Assembly (NCBI GenBank): GCA_013821615.1 | Contig: JACDGQ010000100.1 | Span: 1 to 8,741 of the forward strand | DNA from: Planctomycetota bacterium | GTDB lineage: Bacteria; Planctomycetota; UBA11346 | Reading direction: 5' to 3' | Length of the DNA: 8,741 nt | In this document: positions 1 through 5,655 of the stretch, piece by piece | Numbering within the stretch: position 1 is the stretch's first letter | Layout: every line of letters begins with the position of its first letter | Program-made: the position numbers and the translations under genes | The notes under the pieces: model-generated | Databases searched by the model: none | What the model was told of the DNA's origin: nothing | The model's input: only the letters and a program-made list of their open reading frames with translations

Positions 1-62
1 AATTCCTTGGTGTGCTTACGCCGCTTGGCCTTGGAGGACCGGGACGGGGTTGGGGTGGTCAT
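1..62 (-). CDS. N-terminal fragment of an unidentified basic protein, cut by the window edge
   Basis: An ATG on the minus strand (bases 62-60) opens a frame that stays open to the window edge, giving 20 full codons. The peptide begins MTTPTPSRSS and continues KAKRRKHTKE, so it is strongly basic after a short Ser/Thr/Pro-rich start. An AGGA-type ribosome binding site lies at 72-75 with a 9-nt spacer, which is the main reason to believe the start. The gene would be divergent from the sugar dehydrogenase at 300. A basic N-terminus fits a ribosomal, nucleic-acid-binding or regulatory protein, but 20 residues are too few to name a family, and chance cannot be excluded. Confidence 0.4.
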   Translation of the reverse strand, partial: MTTPTPSRSSKAKRRKHTKE

Positions 63-136
63 GGTGGATCATCCTAGCAGCGGTTTCCCGCTTATCATGG
101 CGTCCACAAAACCGGGGGAGGATCAATCGTCATCTT

Positions 137-237
137 CCGCACTCCGCACTCCGCACTCCGCACTCCGCACTCCGCACTCCGCACTCGGCACTCCGCACCT
201 CATCCCATCCCGCACCCCGCACCCCGCACTCGTCACC
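137..237. repeat. Heptamer tandem array, unit CCGCACT
   Basis: Seven perfect head-to-tail copies of CCGCACT fill 137-185. Two degenerate copies follow (CGGCACT 186-192, CCGCACC 193-199). After 10 unrelated bases (200-209) come four more units at 210-237 (CCGCACC twice, CCGCACT, CGTCACC). The array sits between the divergent starts at 62 and 300. Because 7 is not a multiple of 3, it reads as a period-7 peptide in every frame, which creates spurious ORFs here. It resembles the short tandemly repeated repetitive (STRR) sequences known from cyanobacteria and is probably a slippage-prone intergenic repeat. Confidence 0.9.
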
Positions 238-287
238 CCCAACGCGGCCCTGGTGCATCCGGTAGATACGACTAGCGTTTCCCACCT

Positions 288-291
288 GGAG
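288..291 (+). promoter_or_regulatory. Ribosome binding site of the sugar dehydrogenase
   Basis: GGAG lies 8 nt before the ATG at 300. This supports that ATG as the true start and places the predicted signal peptide at the very N-terminus. Confidence 0.65.
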
Positions 292-299
292 CCCACCCG

Positions 300-1448
300 A
301 TGCGCCACGTCCTCCGCCCGCTCGCCGCCGCCCTGGTCGCCGCCTGCGCCGGCCTCGCTCCACTGACGGCGGCCGACGCCATCAAGCTGGTCCCGGCATT
401 CCCCAAGCTGACCTTCGACCGCCCGCTCGGCTTCACCCAGCTGACCGACGGCACGGCGCGCTACGTGGTGCTCGAACAGCACGGCCGCCTCGTCACCTTC
501 GCCGCCGACGATGCCGACAAGACCGTGTTCCTCGACTGGACCGCCAAGACCAACAGCGCCAGCAACGAGCAGGGCCTGCTGTCCTTCGCCTTCCACCCCG
601 ACTTCAAGACCAACGCCGTCTTCTTCATCTACTACACCGCCGTCGGGTCGAAGAAGAACACCCTGTCGCGCCTGAAGGCGACCGCCGACCACCTGCACGC
701 CGATCCCGCCAGCGAAGAGATCCTGATCCAGGTCGAGAACCCCTACGACAACCACAACGGCGGCACGGTGGTGTTCGGCAAGGACGGCTTCCTCTACCTC
801 AGCAAGGGCGATGGCGGCGCCGGCGGCGATCCGCACGCCAATGGCCAGAAGATGGACACCTTCCTCGCCAAGATCCTGCGCATCGACCCCGACCACCCCG
901 CCGATGGCAAGCCCTACGGCATCCCCAAGGACAACCCCTTCGTCGGCAAGGCCGGGGTCTTCCCCGAGATCTACGCGTACGGGGTGCGCAATCCCTGGCG
1001 CATGAGCTTCGACCGCAAGACCGGCGAGCTGTGGCTGGGCGATGTCGGCCAGAACATCTGGGAGGAGGTCGACATCGTCACCAAGGGTGGCAACTACGGC
1101 TGGAACCACCACGAGGCGCACCACGCCTTCGAGAACAAGCCGCCCGTCCCCGGCGCCATCGAACCGATCTGGGAGTACAAGCACGACGTCGGCCAGTCGA
1201 TCACCGGCGGCTACGTCTACCGCGGCAAGCGCTTCAGTGCGCTCGAAGGCGTCTACATCTACGCCGACTTCCAGTCGACGCGCATCTGGGGCCTCAAGCG
1301 CAGCGGCGACCAGGTCGAGAACAAACAGCTCGCCCAGCCCGGCAAGAACATCACCGCCTTCGGCGAAGACCTCGATGGCGAGGTCTACCTCACCACCTTC
1401 GAGGGTGGCGGCTGGAAGGAAGGGAAGGTCTACCGCGTCGAGCAGTAG
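300..1448 (+). CDS. Secreted PQQ-dependent sugar dehydrogenase (glucose/sorbosone dehydrogenase family)
   Basis: This 382-residue protein belongs to the soluble six-bladed beta-propeller quinoprotein family (GSDH; compare E. coli YliI and Acinetobacter soluble glucose dehydrogenase). The family oxidises aldose sugars in the periplasm with PQQ as cofactor. Residues 1-27 form a signal peptide: basic start, Ala/Leu-rich core, cleavage near TAADA. Diagnostic motifs are EQGLLSFAFHPDF (about 90-102), DNHNGGTVVFGKDGFLYL (150-167; His152 aligns by motif with the catalytic His of the Acinetobacter enzyme), YGVRNPWRMSFD (227-238; Arg230 expected near PQQ), GDVGQNIWEEVDIV (247-260) and GGNYGWN (263-269), both in the Ca/PQQ-binding part, then TGGYVYRG (302-309). 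Length and blade motifs look complete. The gene stands alone, followed by two hairpins. The true substrate cannot be read from sequence; relatives act on various aldoses, and no PQQ synthesis genes are visible here. Confidence 0.88.
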   Translation: MRHVLRPLAAALVAACAGLAPLTAADAIKLVPAFPKLTFDRPLGFTQLTDGTARYVVLEQHGRLVTFAADDADKTVFLDWTAKTNSASNEQGLLSFAFHPDFKTNAVFFIYYTAVGSKKNTLSRLKATADHLHADPASEEILIQVENPYDNHNGGTVVFGKDGFLYLSKGDGGAGGDPHANGQKMDTFLAKILRIDPDHPADGKPYGIPKDNPFVGKAGVFPEIYAYGVRNPWRMSFDRKTGELWLGDVGQNIWEEVDIVTKGGNYGWNHHEAHHAFENKPPVPGAIEPIWEYKHDVGQSITGGYVYRGKRFSALEGVYIYADFQSTRIWGLKRSGDQVENKQLAQPGKNITAFGEDLDGEVYLTTFEGGGWKEGKVYRVEQ

Positions 1449-1467
1449 GCATCCACTCTCGCGTGGA

Positions 1468-1508
1468 AATGACGGGACCGGATCAGACGATCCGGTCCCT
1501 TTGTCATT
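1468..1508 (+). terminator. Long hairpin after the sugar dehydrogenase, terminator-like
   Basis: GGGACCGGATC (1474-1484) and GATCCGGTCCC (1489-1499) form a perfect 11-bp stem with loop AGAC. A short TTT follows at 1500-1502. Outside it, AATGAC (1468-1473) and GTCATT (1503-1508) are also complementary, so the structure can extend to 17 bp with TTT as a bulge. It starts 19 bp after the stop codon. The T-run is short, so it may act as a weak terminator or an RNA 3'-end stabiliser, and its symmetry lets it fold in transcripts from either side. Confidence 0.65.
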
Positions 1509-1534
1509 GGCGCAGGCGCGGCGAAATCAGACCG

Positions 1535-1568
1535 GTGCGCGGCGGCCTGTCGCCGCGCACTTTTTTTT
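1535..1568 (+). terminator. Strong intrinsic terminator for plus-strand transcription
   Basis: GTGCGCGGCG (1535-1544) and CGCCGCGCAC (1551-1560) form a perfect 10-bp GC-rich stem with a 6-nt loop, followed at once by eight T (1561-1568). This is a textbook rho-independent terminator for the sugar dehydrogenase transcript. The last T is also the first plus-strand base of the convergent protease's stop codon (1568-1570), so the terminator abuts the neighbouring coding region. On the minus strand the stem is preceded rather than followed by a homopolymer (A8), so it should work mainly in the plus direction. Confidence 0.88.
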
Positions 1569-4558
1569 CAGCGCTTGGCAGCGCCATCCCGGCCCCGCGC
1601 CCAGGCCATCAGCGCCAGCAGCCCGAGTCCGAACACCGAAGCGAACATCGAGCCCAGGCCGCAGCCGTGCACCGTCGAGGCCGGGACTTCGGTGACCGTG
1701 ACCGTGGCGGTGGCGCTGGTGGCCGAGGCGTTTCCAGCCAGGTCGGTCACCGTGCCGCCCAGCACGGTGATGGTCAGCGGGCCGGGCGAGCCAGAGGTCA
1801 CCGGCATGTGGTAGACCGCGCCGCTGCCGGTGAGGGCCCCCGCCGTGCCGTTGATGATGGTGATGTCGCCCGCGGTAAAGCCGGTGACCGCCTCGCTGAA
1901 GGTGAAGGTCACGGCCACGCTGGACGTCGTGATCACGCTGTTCAGCGTCGGGGTGATGACCAGGGTCGGCGCGACGATATCGAAGGTCGCCGTGCCGCTC
2001 GCGGCGTGGTTGCCGAGGCTGCCCGCATCGAAGACCGTGTTGGCGGCGATGCTGAGCGTGACCGTCCCGGGCGCGGTCGCCGTCACGTGCGCGACATAGC
2101 TCGCGCCCGAGCCGGTGACGGACGTGACCGTGCCGTTGATGACCGTAAAGCTGCCGGTGCCCAGGCCGGTGACCGCCTGCGCGAAGGTCACGTCAAAGGT
2201 CAGGTCCGAGGTTATCTTGGTGGCCGGGTTGCCGACGATGGTCGCGCCCGGTCCGGAGGTGTCGATGTCGATCGTCGTGTTGGCGCCCAGCGAGCTGGCC
2301 GCACCCGGCGTTGGCAGCAGCAGCATGATCGGGTCACCTGTGACGAAGGGCGGGGTGATGCCAGCGATGAGGGCTGTAATGGTACCGCCGTTGAAGGCCA
2401 CGGGTGTCGAACTCGCGAGATCCAGGTGCGTGCTGGCGTCGCCGGAGATAAGAGTGTAGCGGAACACGAGGCTGGTCGTGCCGCTGCCGGACAGGAACGT
2501 GGCCGAACGTGCCGGGGTGGTGTTAAGCAGCAGCTGAGGGGAGCCGGTGACTGCAACGGGTGCGGCGAAGGTCACGGTGATGTCGATATTGCCCGATTCG
2601 ATCAGGCCGGTGCTGGGGCTGGCCGTGATGTTCGTGACCGGCACGCCGGCAGAGCGCTGTGCCTGCACCAAGCCGAGGCCTACGAGTGCCGTACCGCCAC
2701 TCATCGCTTTGACAGTCGTGGTCATCCGCGACTTTATCTGGGCATTGGTCAGAATGGGATTGGCGGACCATGTCAGGGCAGCGGCCGCCGCCGCATTCGG
2801 TACCGCCGCTGAGGTGCCGAAGAATGGGCTGAAATTGCTGTTCGAGGTCGAAACACCGTCCGGTGCGGTGACGTCGGGCTTGTTCCGCAGTTCAAAGAGT
2901 GCGCCACCCGCGGTGTCGAAGAAGAACGGTATGCCGGCGGTGTCGTAGCCGCCCTTGGACGTGAATGACTCCGGGACAGTCGGCGTGGTGAAGCGGGTCG
3001 CGGCGATGCCGAGCACGCCATTCGCGGTCGGGTGCCCGAAGCCCGTGGCCGCCCTTGAGCCGGTCACAGTATTCAGGAAGGTGAATGGGGCGTTGCAGCT
3101 GACGATGATGCGCAGCGTGTTCGCGGCGCTTCCGCTGAAGCGATCGACCGCGAGGAAGACGTGATGCGTGCCGGTGGTCGTGAAGGTGTGCTCGATGATC
3201 TCCAGGGGATCCTTCGGTTGGCCCGGTACGCCTTGCGCATCGTTGCTGAACGCGACGATATCCGCACCCGATGGGGTGAGCGCGGTGTCCGAGTAGAGAT
3301 AGAGATCGTAGTCACTCGTGGCGCCGGCGCCGAGCGCGAAGCGCTGGTAGGGCTCGTTCCACTGCAGGACGATGGTGATGGTTCCGCTGCCTGTGACATC
3401 GATGGGCAGCAGCCCGGCGCTCGTGACTCCGCCCCAATTGTGAAAGTCGTTGCCGCTCGGCGCGACGTTCGGCGTATGGGGATCGGGGTTCGTGCTCACG
3501 TCGCTGAAGGTCGTCAGGATGCCGTTGTCACCGTCGTTGCCAAAGGCCGACAGGTAGATGCCACCGCCCTGCACGAAGGTGTTCGCGGCCTGGGAGATTG
3601 GCCCATCCTGAAACATCGGTTCGTCGGGGAAGCCGATATCGTCAGCGATGATGGTGCACTGGGATTTGCTGGCCAGGTCCCTGATGGTGTCCGCCATGTT
3701 GGTCTGGTTCGGGGGCGCCCCGGCCTTGTTGCACGAGCCGAAGGCGAACCGGGCCCCGGGAGCGAGCTTGAAACATTCCTCCATCATCGCCTCGCCCTCG
3801 TCGGTCGCGGAGTTGCCCGGGGAGTTGTCCCCGAACTCAACGACCTGGATGCTGGCGGGCAGGTCACCGCGGTTCTGCGGCAGAAGTCCGGTCAGGGTGA
3901 ACGGCGCGGTGCTGCCGGTGGTAGTGCCGGCCCCGACAGTGGTGGTGAGATTTATGGAATCGGAGATGATGCCCACCACTTGGCCAACGCCGGTTATGTT
4001 GCTGGCCGTGGTCAGGGCATCGGCCTGGATGACGGCTCCGGCCTCGTTGATCACCGTGCCAGGCTGGGCCCGGTGGAATGCCTTGTGCGGCAGGCTGACG
4101 GAGGTGACCCCGGGCAAACGAGCGATGGCATCGAGCTGTGCGGCGGTGGCTTCAACCGTGATCACGTTCCATCGCGGCGAAGTGCTCGTGACTGTGGCCC
4201 CCGTCGCAGTGATGGCGGCGAGGTTGGCGTCGGTCACGGGTGCATCGAGCACGACGCCGACGGTATCATCCTGGCCTGTGGAACGTGTCACGGCGCCAAG
4301 GCGCTTGCCGACGCCCATGGTGGTGGTTGCTGGATCGGCGAGCGCGTCCCTAAGCAAGGCGCTCATTTTCGCGCGCGGGTCGTTGGCAGCCGCTTTGGGT
4401 TTCCAGGGCAGAGACTCCGCAGCCTGCGCAGCTGTGCACGCTACGATCAGCACCATGCAGGCCGAAGCGAGGCCGCCCACTCGCCTGCCTGCTTCCCCCC
4501 GCGCGACCAGGACACTGCGGAAACGGCCGACGATGTCGGCGAAGATGCTCATGCCCAT
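1568..4558 (-). CDS. Secreted subtilisin/sedolisin-like serine protease with Ig-like domains and C-terminal anchor
   Basis: Start chosen at the ATG at 4558, which has GGAG 5 nt upstream; the frame is also open from a GTG at 4597 without a ribosome site. The product is 996 residues. Residues 1-46 are a signal peptide with a long charged n-region and a core ending near TAAQA; IVAC at 38-41 also fits a lipobox. Residues about 95-165 look like a propeptide. The clan SB domain runs from about 190 to 640: VVGIISDSIN (Asp200), DEGEAM (253-258), IADDIGFPDEPMFQDG (304-319, candidate oxyanion Asp) and FFGTSAAVP (Ser583). It most resembles the S53-like branch of subtilisin folds. A beta-rich insertion (about 370-490) splits it. 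Three Ig-like domains follow (about 640-757, 768-859, 862-955). The end has HGCGLG, a hydrophobic helix, then ARGRDGAAKR: a Cys-type sorting tail resembling MYXO-CTERM. Likely surface-anchored; substrate unknown. Confidence 0.82.
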   Translation of the reverse strand: MGMSIFADIVGRFRSVLVARGEAGRRVGGLASACMVLIVACTAAQAAESLPWKPKAAANDPRAKMSALLRDALADPATTTMGVGKRLGAVTRSTGQDDTVGVVLDAPVTDANLAAITATGATVTSTSPRWNVITVEATAAQLDAIARLPGVTSVSLPHKAFHRAQPGTVINEAGAVIQADALTTASNITGVGQVVGIISDSINLTTTVGAGTTTGSTAPFTLTGLLPQNRGDLPASIQVVEFGDNSPGNSATDEGEAMMEECFKLAPGARFAFGSCNKAGAPPNQTNMADTIRDLASKSQCTIIADDIGFPDEPMFQDGPISQAANTFVQGGGIYLSAFGNDGDNGILTTFSDVSTNPDPHTPNVAPSGNDFHNWGGVTSAGLLPIDVTGSGTITIVLQWNEPYQRFALGAGATSDYDLYLYSDTALTPSGADIVAFSNDAQGVPGQPKDPLEIIEHTFTTTGTHHVFLAVDRFSGSAANTLRIIVSCNAPFTFLNTVTGSRAATGFGHPTANGVLGIAATRFTTPTVPESFTSKGGYDTAGIPFFFDTAGGALFELRNKPDVTAPDGVSTSNSNFSPFFGTSAAVPNAAAAAALTWSANPILTNAQIKSRMTTTVKAMSGGTALVGLGLVQAQRSAGVPVTNITASPSTGLIESGNIDITVTFAAPVAVTGSPQLLLNTTPARSATFLSGSGTTSLVFRYTLISGDASTHLDLASSTPVAFNGGTITALIAGITPPFVTGDPIMLLLPTPGAASSLGANTTIDIDTSGPGATIVGNPATKITSDLTFDVTFAQAVTGLGTGSFTVINGTVTSVTGSGASYVAHVTATAPGTVTLSIAANTVFDAGSLGNHAASGTATFDIVAPTLVITPTLNSVITTSSVAVTFTFSEAVTGFTAGDITIINGTAGALTGSGAVYHMPVTSGSPGPLTITVLGGTVTDLAGNASATSATATVTVTEVPASTVHGCGLGSMFASVFGLGLLALMAWARGRDGAAKR

Positions 4559-4563
4559 GATGA

Positions 4564-4567
4564 CTCC
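4564..4567 (-). promoter_or_regulatory. Ribosome binding site deciding the protease start
   Basis: On the minus strand GGAG sits 5 nt before the ATG at 4558. The longer in-frame start (GTG at 4597) has no comparable site. The shorter start still keeps the whole signal peptide. Confidence 0.55.
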
Positions 4568-4739
4568 GGGGAAGGCGGCTATGATCAGCCTGCGCACGGG
4601 GACTCAATTGGAATGTGGAGGCTGTGCCGGGTGTTCCGTGGCATCCTGCCATCTGCGTGCTCGTACGGGCTTTGGCACGGTACAACTCCGGTATGCGAGC
4701 CTCGGCGCGGACCCCGTAAAAACCACGGTTCGCCCTCGG

Positions 4740-5309
4740 CTAGGCCTCGATCCCTTCGATCCCCAGCAGCATGCGCTTCGCCTCCAACCCCAGCCCGAAC
4801 CCGCCGATGCCGTTGCCGGCGAGCACGCGGTGGCACGGCACGATCACCGCCACCGGGTTGCGGCCGACCGCTTGGCCGACGGCGCGCGCGGCGCGCGGGC
4901 TGCCGGCGAGATCGGCGAGCTGGCCGTAGGTCAGCACGGCGCCATGCGGGACGCGCTGCAGCTCGGTCAGGACGCGCAGGAAGAACGGCGTCAGCTGCGC
5001 CAGATCGACCGGCACCGTGAACACCTTCAGTCTGCCCGCGACGTAGCCGCGCAGCTCGGCGAAGGCCAGATCGAGATGGGGGTGCCGTCCCTTGGCGCAG
5101 GTCGCGCCGGCGCGCGTCCACGGCTCGAGACCGAGCTGGTGGTCGTTCCAGTCGGGCATGGCCAGGGCGCAGATCCCGGCCTCGGTGGTCGCCAGGCGCA
5201 CGCGGCCGAGTTTCGGGAGGGTGGCATCGGCGAGGGTGATGCGCAGCGGGGTGGCTGCGGTGGCTGTGCGCGTACGGCGGATCGGGGCGGGGTGACGTGC
5301 GGTGCGCAT
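4740..5309 (-). CDS. ogt: Methylated-DNA--[protein]-cysteine S-methyltransferase (O6-alkylguanine-DNA alkyltransferase)
   Basis: This 189-residue cytoplasmic repair protein removes alkyl groups from O6 of guanine by moving them irreversibly to its own active-site Cys. The C-terminal domain is clear: GAVLTYGQLADLAG (wing/recognition-helix region with the conserved Tyr), RAVGQAVGRNP (with the conserved Arg and Asn of the family) and the active site PCHRV, followed by GNGIGGFGLGLEAKRMLLGIEG. Phe stands where human MGMT has Tyr158, a substitution I believe is common in bacteria. The N-terminal domain is short and diverged, beginning around residue 20. The ATG at 5309 was chosen because it gives a family-typical length; an AGGG lies only 2 nt upstream, so the ribosome site is poor. 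A longer frame to 5594 exists but would translate a palindromic repeat and part of a heptamer array, so it was not used. No Ada regulatory domain is present. Ogt versus a generic MGMT name is a guess. Confidence 0.88.
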   Translation of the reverse strand: MRTARHPAPIRRTRTATAATPLRITLADATLPKLGRVRLATTEAGICALAMPDWNDHQLGLEPWTRAGATCAKGRHPHLDLAFAELRGYVAGRLKVFTVPVDLAQLTPFFLRVLTELQRVPHGAVLTYGQLADLAGSPRAARAVGQAVGRNPVAVIVPCHRVLAGNGIGGFGLGLEAKRMLLGIEGIEA

Positions 5310-5408
5310 GGCCCTGCGTACAGGCGGTGGTGCGGCAGGGAAATGGGGAATGGGGTCGGATGGGCAGTGGAAACGGTGGTTCGCTCGGCGCATGGGGCTT
5401 GTGGGGCT

Positions 5409-5509
5409 GGTCGAGCTGGGGCTCGACCCTCCCGGCGGTCGTGTGCGCGATCTGGCGACCTCCGGTGTGCGCTGCGCATCCGCCGGGAGGGTCGAGCCCC
5501 AGCTCGACC
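5409..5509. repeat. 101-bp nested palindromic element with 30-bp perfect inverted repeats
   Basis: Bases 5409-5438 and 5480-5509 are exact reverse complements over 30 bp, separated by 41 bp. Each arm also contains its own palindrome: GTCGAGC TGGG GCTCGAC at 5410-5427, mirrored at 5491-5508. The element can therefore fold as one long hairpin or as two smaller ones. The central 41 bp hold a direct repeat GTGTGCGC (5441-5448 and 5465-5472). No transposase is encoded. It resembles a REP/BIME-like or miniature inverted-repeat element. Its place between two co-oriented genes also fits a transcript-end structure. Confidence 0.85.
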
Positions 5510-5554
5510 GTGACACCCGACCGGTTGCGCACGATCCTAAGAACGGATGGAACA

Positions 5555-5585
5555 GGCGAAGCCGGCGCAGAGCGCCGGCTTCGCC
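5555..5585 (-). terminator. Perfect 14-bp GC-rich hairpin downstream of serA
   Basis: Bases 5555-5568 and 5572-5585 are perfect reverse complements with a 3-nt loop (AGA on the plus strand). The hairpin lies about 70 bp beyond the serA stop, with the heptamer array between; the first array unit (5583-5589) overlaps its right arm. On the minus strand it is followed by TGTTCC rather than a T-run, so it is not a classical intrinsic terminator but could stabilise or end the serA transcript. Confidence 0.5.
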
Positions 5586-5642
5586 ATCAGCCATCAGCCA
5601 TCAGCCATCAGCCATCAGCCATCAGCCATCAGCCATCAGCCA
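5583..5642. repeat. Heptamer tandem array, unit GCCATCA
   Basis: Eight perfect copies of GCCATCA occupy 5583-5638, followed by a partial GCCA. The array starts inside the right arm of the preceding hairpin and ends 13 bp before the serA stop codon complement. The unit differs by one base from GCCGTCA, the unit of the array upstream of serA at 7575-7602, so related arrays flank the gene. Lack of decay suggests recent expansion or active homogenisation. Confidence 0.93.
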
Positions 5643-5655
5643 ACGCCCGCACCCT

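Larger units (their letters stand above)
5310..5655. other. 346-bp gene-free spacer rich in repeats between serA and the alkyltransferase
   Basis: Reading from serA toward the alkyltransferase, this gap holds the GCCATCA heptamer array, a perfect 14-bp hairpin touching it, a 101-bp nested palindromic element, and a short purine-rich stretch at 5338-5355 with two degenerate heptamers (GGGAAAT, GGGGAAT). Frames across it on both strands are open only because of GC bias and contain repeat-derived peptides. I see no convincing promoter, although the downstream alkyltransferase probably needs one. Confidence 0.7.

Noticed and set aside
137..237. CRISPR array
   Set aside because: The units are 7 bp, directly adjacent and without spacers. 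The same holds for the arrays at 5583-5642 and 7554-7616.
123..1184. 353-residue minus-strand open frame antisense to the sugar dehydrogenase
   Set aside because: It is the shadow of a clear GSDH-family gene in GC-rich DNA. Its product is low-complexity Val/Gly/Ala/Glu, and its C-terminal end is translated heptamer repeat.
4598..4739. Terminator for the alkyltransferase and promoter for the protease
   Set aside because: A minus-strand TTTTT (near 4717-4721) has no stem before it, and no -35/-10 pair with sensible spacing stood out. Nothing supportable.
3161..5513. Long plus-strand open frames (about 620 residues each) across the protease and alkyltransferase
   Set aside because: Both overlap recognised minus-strand genes, have Arg/Gly/Ala-rich sequence with no family motifs, and run through repeat regions.
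5310..5594. N-terminal extension of the alkyltransferase to an ATG at 5594
   Set aside because: The extra 95 residues would translate a palindromic element and part of an array, and the ATG itself lies in a GCCATCA unit. Family length fits the start at 5309.
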